Below, piece after piece: positions 50,078 through 58,551 of a stretch of DNA of 64,000 bases. The first letter of the stretch is position 1, and each line of letters begins with the position of its first letter. The notes under the pieces are model-generated. The model worked only from the letters and a program-made list of their open reading frames with translations, searched no databases and was not told the DNA's origin. The stretch is from the NCBI RefSeq assembly GCF_017897595.1, contig NZ_JAGKIK010000019.1, forward strand, positions 1 through 64,000. The letters run 5' to 3'. The DNA comes from Aquimarina sp. U1-2 (GTDB lineage Bacteria; Bacteroidota; Bacteroidia; Flavobacteriales; Flavobacteriaceae). The translations under genes were made by a program, and so were the position numbers.

Positions 50078-52048
50078 TTAATCTAAAATAATGAATTCAC
50101 TTCTTCTATTTAGCTGATGTTCTTTATCGCTACATTTTTTATTGTTTGCACATGTATTGATTAATTCAGTTTCACCATACCCCCTACCCGTAACTCTCGA
50201 GGGGTCGATATTTCCTTTTTCTACGATATATTCGATTGTACGCTTTGCACGCTTTTCACTAAGAGACATATTATAAGCGTCATCTGCTCTACTATCAGTA
50301 TGTGAGCGCACATCAATTTTTAATTGAGGATATTGTTTTAAAGCCGCAATGATCTGTTGTAACTCTATCTCGGCATCTTTACGTATTATTGATTTGTTCA
50401 AATCGAAATATATGGGTTCTAGGTCTAATAGTAAGGCCAGGTCATCTTCGCGACGATTTTCTTTTATACCATCGGCATTCAAGTCAGAAAGTTGTAGCGC
50501 TATATTGTGTTCGAATTCTAATACCGTATTTGTTTTTAAAAGGGTTTCTTTTGGGTGATATGCAGATTTTGTCGCTCGTATCACATACTCAATATCACAA
50601 TCTAGATCAAATTTATAAATGCCCTTTTTTGTAGTCTTTGTTCGGTTTAATTCCTTGTTTTTACTATCCATAAGTACAACCTCAACATCGACTAGTTTTT
50701 CTTTGGTCTCAACATCGGTAATTACACCGGTTACATATTGATTACATTCGGTTATTAACGCTTCGGTCTGTTTAAAACTATAGATATCATCGTTACCTTT
50801 TCCGCCAGAGCGATTACTCGCAAAATATCCTATTTTTGTATCTTCATTAAGAACGAACGTAAAATCATCTTCAGCACTGTTAACAGGCCTACCCACATTA
50901 TAAGGCCTGGAAAACTGCTCTTGTTCTTCTGGAACAGCTACAAAAACGTCTAAACCACCTAAGCCGATGTGCCCATCACTGGCAAAATACAATCTGCCCG
51001 AGTCACTAATATAGGGAAAGGTTTCTCTTCCTTCTGTATTAATTGCATCTCCTAAGTTTTTTGGAGTACCAAAAGTTCCATCAGCATGTACATCGATAAC
51101 ATACAAATCAGACAGCCCTCGGCTATCCGGCATATCACTGGCAAAAAATAATTGTTTTCCATCTGCGCTTAAGGCAGGGTGAGCTACCGAATATTCATCA
51201 CTATTAAAAGGTAGTTCTTCAATATTCGTCCATTTATCTTCTTCTAGTGTAGCTCTATATATTTTCAACAAAATGGTACCTTTTATATTAGATCCTAGCT
51301 TTTTCTTTGTATAATTATTTCTTGTGAAGTATACAGTTTTTCCATCCTGACTAAAAGTAGTTGAGGATTCATGAAACTTTGTATTGATTTTACCTTTCAT
51401 TTTTCTGGGAGTTTGAAGAATCCCATTAGCAGCAACCATATCAGAAACATACAAATCTAAAAAGGGCATCTCGTTCCATTCGTGAAGTGTTTTTGTCATT
51501 CCGCTACCGCCTCCTCTCGATGAAGCAAATATTAATTGCCCTTGATGATTAAAACTAGGCGCATAATCTGAAAATTTAGAATTCACACTTAGCTTTAGCA
51601 ATCTAAACTTTCCTGACTGCATTTCTATAAATTTAAGATAGTCTCTTGTATTCATAAAATATGCGGCTCGTTGATCATTTCCGGTTAGAGTATTAAACTT
51701 TTCCATAGTTTTATCAGCCTCATCATAACGCTCAACACTTTTTAAACTTTGTGAATATCTGAATAAATATTCTGCATCAATTTGGTCTGGATACCCATTA
51801 ATTAGTTTTTCATACCAAATAACAGCCTCTTCAAGCTCGGCATTAAAATAGTAAGAGTCTCCTAACTTTTGGTACAATTCTGGAGATTCGTAACCACTCT
51901 TTACTACCTGTAGATATATTTTTCGAGCATCAACAAATGCAAAACGATTAAAATTCTCATCTGCCTTTTCTAGACGCTTTTCTTGTGCGTTTGCTGTAAA
52001 AGATAATCCAATACATAGTATTAATATAATGTAATAGTTCACATTCAT
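50078..52048 (-). CDS. OmpA-family protein with TPR, PD40 repeats and carboxypeptidase-like domain
   Basis: 656 residues. A signal peptide ends ANAQ; TPR-like helices follow to about residue 130; then WD40-like PD40 strands with FASSRGGGSGMTK, FTRNNYTKKK, FFASDMPDSRGLSDLYVID and YFASDGHIGLGGLDVF. A CarboxypepD_reg-type sandwich comes next, and a C-terminal OmpA peptidoglycan-binding domain (IYFDLNKSIIRKDAEIELQQ, SHTDSRADDAYNMSLSEKRA). This is the architecture of PorE/SprE-like proteins linked to type IX secretion and gliding. It lies 33 bp downstream of the PorP/SprF gene, so is co-transcribed. Confidence 0.9.
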   Translation of the reverse strand: MNVNYYIILILCIGLSFTANAQEKRLEKADENFNRFAFVDARKIYLQVVKSGYESPELYQKLGDSYYFNAELEEAVIWYEKLINGYPDQIDAEYLFRYSQSLKSVERYDEADKTMEKFNTLTGNDQRAAYFMNTRDYLKFIEMQSGKFRLLKLSVNSKFSDYAPSFNHQGQLIFASSRGGGSGMTKTLHEWNEMPFLDLYVSDMVAANGILQTPRKMKGKINTKFHESSTTFSQDGKTVYFTRNNYTKKKLGSNIKGTILLKIYRATLEEDKWTNIEELPFNSDEYSVAHPALSADGKQLFFASDMPDSRGLSDLYVIDVHADGTFGTPKNLGDAINTEGRETFPYISDSGRLYFASDGHIGLGGLDVFVAVPEEQEQFSRPYNVGRPVNSAEDDFTFVLNEDTKIGYFASNRSGGKGNDDIYSFKQTEALITECNQYVTGVITDVETKEKLVDVEVVLMDSKNKELNRTKTTKKGIYKFDLDCDIEYVIRATKSAYHPKETLLKTNTVLEFEHNIALQLSDLNADGIKENRREDDLALLLDLEPIYFDLNKSIIRKDAEIELQQIIAALKQYPQLKIDVRSHTDSRADDAYNMSLSEKRAKRTIEYIVEKGNIDPSRVTGRGYGETELINTCANNKKCSDKEHQLNRRSEFIILD

Positions 52049-52081
52049 AGTATTTCTTTTTAACTATCGTAAAAGGGGTTT

Positions 52082-53038
52082 TTAGAAAAATCGTGGTGTT
52101 AGCATTCGATTGTATTTTTTAAATAATTCAAATCGCAGCATAACTTCGTAGCTTCCATCATTAAATTGTGACTGACCCAGTGCTGTAGTTTCTCTATCAT
52201 ACGCAAAACCAATCATCATCGCTTCTGAAATCTGGAAACCTATTTGCCCGGTAACCGCTGCACTCCATCGATATGCTACACCTAATGTTAGTTTTTCATA
52301 CAATAAAAAGTTTGCCGAAACATCAACTTGTAGAGGAGCTCCGAATACTAATTTTGTAAGTACCGCAGGTTTAAACTTAAGGTCGGGATTAATTTGGAAA
52401 ACATATCCTGAAATGAGGTAATAATTAATTCGTTCTTCTGCCAAAAAACTTACTGCATCACTATCGCTGCTTGTACTACTTTCATCAAAGTGATCGGTTT
52501 CTAGTAAGTTTGGCGCGCTTAAACCCAGGTAAAATTTTTCTGTATGATAATACGCTCCAATACCCACTTGCGGACTAAATTTATTGTCGATATTCGCTTC
52601 GAACAACGCATCATTTGCATTAAACTGTGTAAGACGTAGAAAGTCAATATTTAATAGATGTCCTCCGGCTTTAAGACCAAAACTAAGTTTTCCTTCTTCA
52701 GAAGTGGGAATGGTATACGAGAAATCAACACCAAAGTAGGTTTCATCTGTAGGGCCAATTTCATCGTTGACTACAGAAAGACCTAATCCGAGACGTTCTT
52801 TATCGCCCAAAGGGGTGTTAAGTGTAAGCGTCTGCGTACGAGGCGCACCATCTAATCCTACCCATTGACTACGGTGAAGCCCCATGATACTCATAACTCC
52901 ACGACTACCGGCGTAGGCCGGATTCACACTAATCGTATTGTACATATACTGGGTGTACTGGGCATCTTGCTGAGCCAACAACGAAGTAGTTGTTAAATAC
53001 ATAATGTATAATAAGAATAGAATAGTTATTCTAATCAT
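52082..53038 (-). CDS. Type IX secretion membrane protein, PorP/SprF family
   Basis: A 318-residue outer-membrane beta-barrel. A signal peptide ends LLAQQ; then the family hallmark DAQYTQYMYNTISVNPAYAG, HRSQWVGLDGAPRTQ, alternating amphipathic strands and an aromatic C terminus. PorP/SprF proteins help anchor or display type IX secreted adhesins. Commonly they follow a large adhesin gene; here none is adjacent, and the operon partner is the OmpA/PD40 protein. Confidence 0.93.
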   Translation of the reverse strand: MIRITILFLLYIMYLTTTSLLAQQDAQYTQYMYNTISVNPAYAGSRGVMSIMGLHRSQWVGLDGAPRTQTLTLNTPLGDKERLGLGLSVVNDEIGPTDETYFGVDFSYTIPTSEEGKLSFGLKAGGHLLNIDFLRLTQFNANDALFEANIDNKFSPQVGIGAYYHTEKFYLGLSAPNLLETDHFDESSTSSDSDAVSFLAEERINYYLISGYVFQINPDLKFKPAVLTKLVFGAPLQVDVSANFLLYEKLTLGVAYRWSAAVTGQIGFQISEAMMIGFAYDRETTALGQSQFNDGSYEVMLRFELFKKYNRMLTPRFF

Positions 53039-53755
53039 TGGTATTTTGGTTTAAATTTAGGGCGCTTAAATATACTAATATAATATAAATATGCTTGTTT
53101 TTGAGGAAAATACAATGATTTTAATGCGAAAGTAATACTATATAGCTGCCTTTTGTAACTAACGGGAGCATTATTTTTAATCACGCCAAGTTATTAATAT
53201 TACCAAATCAGTTAAGATGGCAAAAAAATGCATAGTAGCTATGCAAATCAAGCTGAGTACCTGTTTTTACTCTAAAGAAGCCCTGAAAATATTACACAGT
53301 CTTAATTACAAAATTTTTACACATTAAACCCGGTTTATGCATTAGAATTTCGTTATGAGGGTTGAAAATGCCATAAAACCAAGTGTTTTCTAAGTTTCAG
53401 CATAGCATCGCTACGGTGAAACTTAAAAATACAACGTAGTGCTTGGTTTTGCAGCAGTTTAAAGCCGTAATAGATTTTCTAATGCATAAAGCGGGTTAAA
53501 GTAAGAGTTAAAATGAGCAAAAATTTATACCGTCTTATATAGATATAGTAGTATTTTATAGTAAAAACAAATTAGCCTTTGGTGGTTTTGCAATAACTAA
53601 GTATCACCTATCTATGTACTCATAGCCTATAAAGTAGCAACGCTTACAGCATCTTTGAAAGACTTAATGAGGCAGCATCAAGATTTTTTGATGATCTTTA
53701 ACAAAATTCGTAAATGCTTGTATTGAACTCGTCTTGACTTTTATGATTAAGTTTA
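53039..53755. other. Gene-free spacer with a hairpin element
   Basis: Between the PorP gene (upstream side) and the end of the response regulator gene. It contains the R4 element at 53324-53500. At about 53200-53250 a GCATAGTAGCTATGC palindrome may be a core of another decayed element. No gene. Confidence 0.5.
53324..53500. repeat. 177-bp hairpin element (copy R4)
   Basis: Ends TTAAACCCGGTTTATGCATT and AATGCATAAAGCGGGTTAAA are inverted repeats with few mismatches. The centre TAAGTTTCA-GCATAGCATCGC and TGAAACTTA pair, whereas R2 has CAATTT/AAATTG at the same place, so the stem is kept while the bases change. No ORF. Confidence 0.8.
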
Positions 53756-54427
53756 CTATATAAATCCTCTTTTACGTGCCTCTTCTAACAATTTTTGATC
53801 GTCGGCTTTGGCGATAGAAAACATCTCTTTAATTTGATTCTTTCGTTTTTCTATTGCACTTAATGACAGGCTTACATAGTTAGGAAGATTTTTTGTTTTT
53901 ACTCCACGGGATAAATGGTATAAAATCTTAAGATTTTTTTCGTCTAACGAAAATTTATTGGTCATCATTTTTCTAAAATGATCATTTACCGTAGCACTAT
54001 AATATGCCTTACCTTTTACGATATTGTTGAATGCTAATAGTAATTCACTAGAAGTTAGATCACTTTTAATCAAAAAACCAGCTGGGTTAATATTTTTCAA
54101 AATATTGTGAATTCTATGATCTTCTCTATGCATGGTCAAAATAATAACCTTTGATTTAGGTAGTAACTCTTTGGCATGCTTCGCAAGATCTTCACCCGAT
54201 GTGATCGTACCATCAGACGAAGGTGGTAGTTTAATATCTACAAAAAGCATGTCGTAAGGCGTGGTTTCAGCAGATTTTACTATCTTTTCATAAGCATCAT
54301 CACAATTTGAAGCAATATCAATCTTGATCTGATAGTCTTTTTGATTTTCACCTAATAAGGTGTTCTTATATCCTTCGATGATCATAGGATGATCGTCAAT
54401 CATAAGAACTTTTAATTTTTTCTTCAT
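53756..54427 (-). CDS. NarL/FixJ-type response regulator
   Basis: 223 residues. Receiver domain with acidic pair Asp11-Asp12, phospho-acceptor Asp64 in LFVDIKLPP, Thr in VIILTMH and Lys in GFLIKSD. An extra loop (PPSSDGTITSGED) follows the phosphorylation site. A LuxR-type helix-turn-helix occupies residues 155-215 (LKILYHLSRGVKTKNLPNYV, LSLSAIEKRKNQI). It is the natural partner of the histidine kinase 108 bp upstream. DNA-binding members of this family often bind TACC..GGTA-type palindromes, like that at 57275. Confidence 0.92.
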   Translation of the reverse strand: MKKKLKVLMIDDHPMIIEGYKNTLLGENQKDYQIKIDIASNCDDAYEKIVKSAETTPYDMLFVDIKLPPSSDGTITSGEDLAKHAKELLPKSKVIILTMHREDHRIHNILKNINPAGFLIKSDLTSSELLLAFNNIVKGKAYYSATVNDHFRKMMTNKFSLDEKNLKILYHLSRGVKTKNLPNYVSLSLSAIEKRKNQIKEMFSIAKADDQKLLEEARKRGFI

Positions 54428-54535
54428 TTTTTACTACGTTGTTTTCAGTCGCAAACGATAACCATATTATGCTTTTTTCTCGATCAAAGAAATGGACATG
54501 AAATAGCTATTTGCTGGAACTTTTTTGAACATTTT

Positions 54536-56584
54536 TTATACGGGCACACTTACAGATACTTGCGTACCTGAGTTTTTACTGCTTAAAAATTGTACCACTC
54601 CACTCATCTGACTGACTCTCGATGTAATATTCTTTAAACCAATTCCTTTTTTGACCTTGGTACTGTTAAACCCAATTCCATCATCCAAGATAGTAAGATT
54701 TATTTTATCTTCTATATAATCGAAATTAATTTTTATACTTTTTGCACCAGCATGTTTAAATATATTTTGTAAAGACTCCTGTAAAATCCTGAATAGATTG
54801 ACCTTTTTTTGATCATCAATACCCTCCCAATCAATTTCTTCGTCATTATTAAATTCGAAATTGATATTATTCACTTCACATAGATCGCTAATAAGATTTT
54901 CTACGGCGTCGATATAGGCAACATCAGAGGGTAAGGTCTCAGAGCTTAAGTCATGAGAAATAAGCCGTATCTCTTGCTCTATATCTTTAAGTTCGTCTAT
55001 ATATTTATTTCGTGCCTCGGTAAACCCGTCATTGGCGCGTTGGTTGATCCCATCAAGACTTAATCGTACGCCAAATAGCCTACCTAACACACCATCATGC
55101 AATTCTTCAGACATGCGTTGTTGTTCTAGTTTACGACCTTCTTCTAGTTTGATTTGTTGATTTAACAGTAAGCGATAAATCTCTTGGTTGGCTTCTTGCT
55201 GGGTTTGCGCAAATATCAATTCTTTATTACTTTGTTGTTGTCTAAAAATAATGTACCCTAATAAAAACAAAGCGGTTAGCCCTAGAATGGCAATGATTAA
55301 TATTTCGTTTTCTCTGGCTATTTGTTGATTCTCTTCTACTATTTCATCAGTTTCGAAGCGGATACGGGCGAATTTGTCGCGAAATAGACGTTCTTCTTTT
55401 ATTAAACTATCATTCAATGAAATATAACTGTTGGCATATTTTAAATTTTCCTTTTCAGAGGAAACTTTAGATAAGATCTTGTAAGTTTTTAAAAGTTCTT
55501 CATTTTTTTGTAATTCTAGAGCTAGCTCTTTAGCCTTCAAAGCATGTAATTTAGAAATACTATAATTTTCAATAGATTTATAATATTCAGCTAAATGTAA
55601 ATGGTTAGTAGCTATACCATATCGATCAGTTATTTCTTTTCTAATATCTAAAGCTTCAAAAAAAAGTCTGGGTAAATCTTCGTAGTCTTTGGATAACATA
55701 TTAACATAAGCAAGATTATCAATTAGTCTGGCCCGTCTTCCAGGGTTTTCATTCAAAAACTTAGTATAAGACAGTGCTCTATTGTAATATTCTTTTGCTT
55801 TGTTATATTTTTTTTGTGACTTGAAGGTTGTACCGATATTATTAAAAGAGGTTATAGTTTGTAATATTTCAGTATCTGTACCTTTTGCATATTCAATAGC
55901 CTTCAAATGATATTCAATTGCTTGTTCATAAAATTCGGTATACTTAGCAATTATACCTAAATTGGTATAACATAATGGTAAATAAAGCTTATTTCCAGAA
56001 TCATTAAAACTTTTGATTGCTTTAATGGTGAGTGATTCACTTTCGCTATAGTTTTTAATTTTACGAAGTATAAGTGCTAAGTCAATTAAAACTTTACCTC
56101 TCTCGAATGCATATTCTTCTTTTGAAACATATTTATAATAATCTAAACCAGAATATATTTTTTCGGCTTCTATAAAATTTTTGTAAGCTAAATCCAATTG
56201 TGAGGTTTTATAATATAATCCAAGGTAAGTATAGGATTCAGCTATATTAAGAGAATCATTCATCAATTTGGACAATTTCAGGGCTTTCTCATTCATCTCC
56301 CTATACCTATCGAAATCCTGAAGAGAATAATACGCAAATGATATTTCATGTATCTTATCTACTTTTATAGAACTGTCATCTAAAGTTGAATTTAAATTGT
56401 ATGCTTTCTCCAGATTATCTATTCTATCTTCAAAAGAATTTTTTGAGTTTTTTGAATTTTTAATATAACTATTAATTATATTAGATTTTAAATCCTTATC
56501 GTCGATTGTCTTATTTCCATCATTACATCCAATAAAAGTCGAAATGAAAGTAAGAGTATTCAACGTTAATAAAAATTTATACAT
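54536..56584 (-). CDS. TPR-containing sensor histidine kinase, lipoprotein-anchored
   Basis: 682 residues. The signal ends in lipobox FIGC (Cys20). Residues 40-390 hold about eight TPR-like helix pairs (DSLNIAESYTYLGLYYKTSQ, LYLPLCYTNLGIIAKYTEFY), predicted periplasmic. One membrane helix follows at about 425-446 (LIIAILGLTALFLLGYIIF). The cytosolic part has a HisKA_3 box with His496 (MSEELHDGVLGRLFG) and an HATPase domain (NIFKHAG, DDGIGF, GIGLKNI). It senses through the TPR domain and phosphorylates the downstream regulator. It follows two tiny lipoprotein genes across a terminator. Confidence 0.92.
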   Translation of the reverse strand: MYKFLLTLNTLTFISTFIGCNDGNKTIDDKDLKSNIINSYIKNSKNSKNSFEDRIDNLEKAYNLNSTLDDSSIKVDKIHEISFAYYSLQDFDRYREMNEKALKLSKLMNDSLNIAESYTYLGLYYKTSQLDLAYKNFIEAEKIYSGLDYYKYVSKEEYAFERGKVLIDLALILRKIKNYSESESLTIKAIKSFNDSGNKLYLPLCYTNLGIIAKYTEFYEQAIEYHLKAIEYAKGTDTEILQTITSFNNIGTTFKSQKKYNKAKEYYNRALSYTKFLNENPGRRARLIDNLAYVNMLSKDYEDLPRLFFEALDIRKEITDRYGIATNHLHLAEYYKSIENYSISKLHALKAKELALELQKNEELLKTYKILSKVSSEKENLKYANSYISLNDSLIKEERLFRDKFARIRFETDEIVEENQQIARENEILIIAILGLTALFLLGYIIFRQQQSNKELIFAQTQQEANQEIYRLLLNQQIKLEEGRKLEQQRMSEELHDGVLGRLFGVRLSLDGINQRANDGFTEARNKYIDELKDIEQEIRLISHDLSSETLPSDVAYIDAVENLISDLCEVNNINFEFNNDEEIDWEGIDDQKKVNLFRILQESLQNIFKHAGAKSIKINFDYIEDKINLTILDDGIGFNSTKVKKGIGLKNITSRVSQMSGVVQFLSSKNSGTQVSVSVPV

Positions 56585-56626
56585 TAGGCAGATTATTAAG
56601 TAAAAATAAAATTACTAATAAAAATG

Positions 56627-56653
56627 AAAAAAAGTCCTAATAGGAATTAGAAC
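56627..56653 (-). terminator. Intrinsic terminator between lipoprotein genes and kinase gene
   Basis: On the minus strand GTTCTAAT pairs with ATTAGGAC (one G-U) around TCCT and is followed by seven T. It lies after the second small lipoprotein gene and 43 nt before the kinase start. It probably lowers kinase and regulator expression relative to the small lipoproteins. Confidence 0.65.
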
Positions 56654-56682
56654 TTGTTTCATTATTTACTTTATAAGTTAAA

Positions 56683-56847
56683 TTATTTAGATTTTACATC
56701 GCCTTGTCCAGGTGGTAAGATTACCATCCCATCATCATCTTCAGCTTGATGATCATCTACTTCTATACCTATTTCTTCTTTAATAGGCTCAGATTCGCAT
56801 GAATTAAACACTAGACCAAGAAATAGTAGTATGATTAACGTTCTCAT
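56683..56847 (-). CDS. Small acidic lipoprotein B (54 residues)
   Basis: A short gene found by reading the minus strand. MRTLIILLFLGLVFNSC is a signal peptide with a lipobox (Cys17), followed by a 37-residue acidic tail containing EEIGIEV, AEDDDG and ILPPGQ. It is clearly paralogous to the next gene upstream (shared E-E-[IV]-G-[IL]-E, EDDDG and PP motifs). After processing it would be a lipid-anchored peptide of about 38 residues, 10 of the first 25 acidic. I know no named family. The position before a TPR histidine kinase suggests a ligand or accessory role (inference). Confidence 0.75.
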   Translation of the reverse strand: MRTLIILLFLGLVFNSCESEPIKEEIGIEVDDHQAEDDDGMVILPPGQGDVKSK

Positions 56848-56882
56848 ATCTTCAAATTTTATTTATAAATCTTAATTTAATA

Positions 56883-57041
56883 TTATTGTTTAGGTGGAGT
56901 TATAAATTGTCCATCATCATCCTCACTAGCAAATTGATCCTCCAACTCCAATCCAACTTCTTCATTCACGGCATCTGCTTCACAAGCTATAAATAAGGTA
57001 CTTACTACTATTGCTGCAAATAATGTCTTTATCGTTTTCAT
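56883..57041 (-). CDS. Small acidic lipoprotein A (52 residues)
   Basis: MKTIKTLFAAIVVSTLFIAC is a textbook lipoprotein signal (Cys20). The mature part is 33 residues with NEEVGLELEDQF, ASEDDDG and a final TPPKQ. It is the first gene of the predicted operon, 35 bp ahead of its paralogue, and has a predicted promoter at 57198-57229. Conservation between A and B lies in the mature tail rather than the signal, which argues for selection on the secreted part. Function unknown. Confidence 0.75.
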   Translation of the reverse strand: MKTIKTLFAAIVVSTLFIACEADAVNEEVGLELEDQFASEDDDGQFITPPKQ

Positions 57042-57197
57042 AATTTTCTCTTTTGTTTTTTTGTTTTAATTCAAAGATTACTTCAATCTTTGTGGGGTAA
57101 ATTAATAATTCGTAATTCTTATTTTGGGGTATTGTTGCGCTAACAATTTTGTAGGAAAAACATTTTTTTTATCATCATTTTTTCCTTTTGTACACTA

Positions 57198-57229
57198 CAA
57201 ATCTAGGGCTAAACCTCGCGCGCGCCCAA
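57198..57229 (-). promoter_or_regulatory. Predicted promoter of the lipoprotein-kinase-regulator operon
   Basis: On the minus strand TTG (57227-57229), 21 nt, TAGATTTG (57198-57205). It would give a leader of about 150 nt ahead of the first small lipoprotein gene. Confidence 0.5.
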
Positions 57230-57265
57230 TAAATTAAGGTCTGTTTAGTAAAATGACCTCGTTTA

Positions 57266-57292
57266 AGGGTAAATTACCCTATTTTGAGGGTA
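57266..57292. promoter_or_regulatory. Candidate operator: overlapping AGGGTA/TACCCT inverted repeats
   Basis: AGGGT-AAATT-ACCCT (57266-57280) overlaps TACCCT-N6-AGGGTA (57275-57292), giving three half-sites. The array lies about 40-60 bp upstream of the predicted -33 box, as expected for an activator. NarL-type regulators bind TACC-type inverted half-sites, so the operon's own regulator is a candidate ligand (inference). Confidence 0.5.
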
Positions 57293-57376
57293 GATAGCTT
57301 ACTTTTGAAAGTCTAATTATTATTGTAGGAATAAGCGTACGGATTTCACTTGTATGAAACGACAACTTCGCATAAT

Positions 57377-57409
57377 AAAAAAACCGATAGCTACTGTTAT
57401 CTATCGGTT
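57377..57409 (-). terminator. Intrinsic terminator after the LytTR regulator gene
   Basis: On the minus strand AACCGATAG, a 10-nt loop, CTATCGGTT, then a run of T. It lies 26 bp past the LytTR gene stop and isolates it from the downstream lipoprotein operon. Confidence 0.88.
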
Positions 57410-57434
57410 AAAATTTCGAAAATGAGGTGTTAAA

Positions 57435-58172
57435 CTATATGCGAATTAAACTTTTCTTTGCCAGGTTGTCTTTAATTTCTTCTACATTCATCTTGTATGA
57501 TTTAGAAAAAGGAATCATATCATTCGTATTTTTGATGGCACACTTTGCTTTTCCGAAATGAATGCGGGAAACATACCTTGTATTAATGATGTAGCTATTA
57601 TGAATACGCACAAAATGATCGGGTAACGAATCTTGAAAGTGCTTAAGTGTTTTAAAGGCTTCTACTTTGTTGCCATTGCTCATTATAAAATCGGTAGTAT
57701 TGTTATCTGCTTTTAGGTATAAAACTTCTTCTATATTTACAAAGCGATAATCACCATAAGATCTAAAGCATAATGTATTGCCAGACACTTCGTCAAGATC
57801 TTTTTCAAACCGCATTAAAGCTCTTAAAATCTGGCTTTTACTCATAGGTTTTACAATGTAATCTAATATACGGTTACGAATACCTTCTATAGCGAAATCA
57901 TTGGTTTTGGTGACCACTACAAACTCGGGTAACGTAGACATGTACTTGTTTAGTTCTGCCTTTATACTGTACTGAGTTTGATTGGCATATAGACCTGGTG
58001 TTTCCGGTTCAAGAAAAACAAGTCGCGGCTTTCGTTCTAAAATCAAATCCAACGCAGTTTGTTCATCTCTAGCAATTCCCATACAGAAATAGTCGTTTTT
58101 ATCTTCTAAAGCAAGTTGAATTGTTTCTACAGCTTTAGGATCATTATCAATGATGATGTAAGGATATTTCAT
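57435..58172 (-). CDS. LytTR-type response regulator with a Glu at the phosphorylation site
   Basis: 245 residues. The receiver domain keeps the acidic pocket (IIIDNDP), Thr (VVVTKTND) and Lys (YIVKPMS). At the phospho-acceptor position it reads LVFLEPETPG, so Glu55 replaces the usual Asp. Residues 140-240 are a LytTR DNA-binding domain (IEEVLYLKADNNTTDFIMSN, FVRIHNSYIINTRYVSRI). A Glu there can mimic the phosphorylated state, suggesting constitutive or phosphorylation-independent control. No sensor gene is adjacent on its transcript. Confidence 0.9.
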   Translation of the reverse strand: MKYPYIIIDNDPKAVETIQLALEDKNDYFCMGIARDEQTALDLILERKPRLVFLEPETPGLYANQTQYSIKAELNKYMSTLPEFVVVTKTNDFAIEGIRNRILDYIVKPMSKSQILRALMRFEKDLDEVSGNTLCFRSYGDYRFVNIEEVLYLKADNNTTDFIMSNGNKVEAFKTLKHFQDSLPDHFVRIHNSYIINTRYVSRIHFGKAKCAIKNTNDMIPFSKSYKMNVEEIKDNLAKKSLIRI

Positions 58173-58551
58173 AGAATAGTAGTTAATTAGTTAGCGTTAG
58201 TTCTTAAACATTTAAAAAATCTACTTACAAGATAGGATTTTTAACGCTTGTTTAAATACGGAAAAACCGTAATATTAGTACGGAACCGTTTTAAAATCAA
58301 TAATTTACGAATTACACTTTATCGTAAACTTAGCACCATTCGTCGAAAATCCAGAAGTATGGAAGTACAACGTTACCCTATTTCGAATCGTATATATTTA
58401 TGTTAAATAATGTTAATTTTTTAGTTTCCTCATCTTTTAAATAATTTCTTCCTTCTTTTAAGCCGAAAAATATAAATTTGATCATATCCCTGAATGAACA
58501 ATTCATGTACTATGAAATCATTTGGAGTTTAGTACGTACACATAAATATTT
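58173..58551. other. Divergent spacer between LytTR and sirtuin genes
   Basis: It contains the paired inverted repeats described above. Otherwise AT-rich with no clear TAnnTTTG box close to the sirtuin start and no gene. Confidence 0.5.
58257..58289. promoter_or_regulatory. Candidate LytTR operator: two TACGG/CCGT inverted repeats 22 bp apart
   Basis: TACGG-AAAAA-CCGTA (58257-58271) and TACGG-AA-CCGT (58279-58289) start exactly 22 bp apart. LytTR domains bind paired direct repeats with a period of about 21-22 bp; here ACGGTT recurs with that period on the minus strand. It lies 85-117 bp upstream of the LytTR gene, so autoregulation is possible. Confidence 0.45.
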
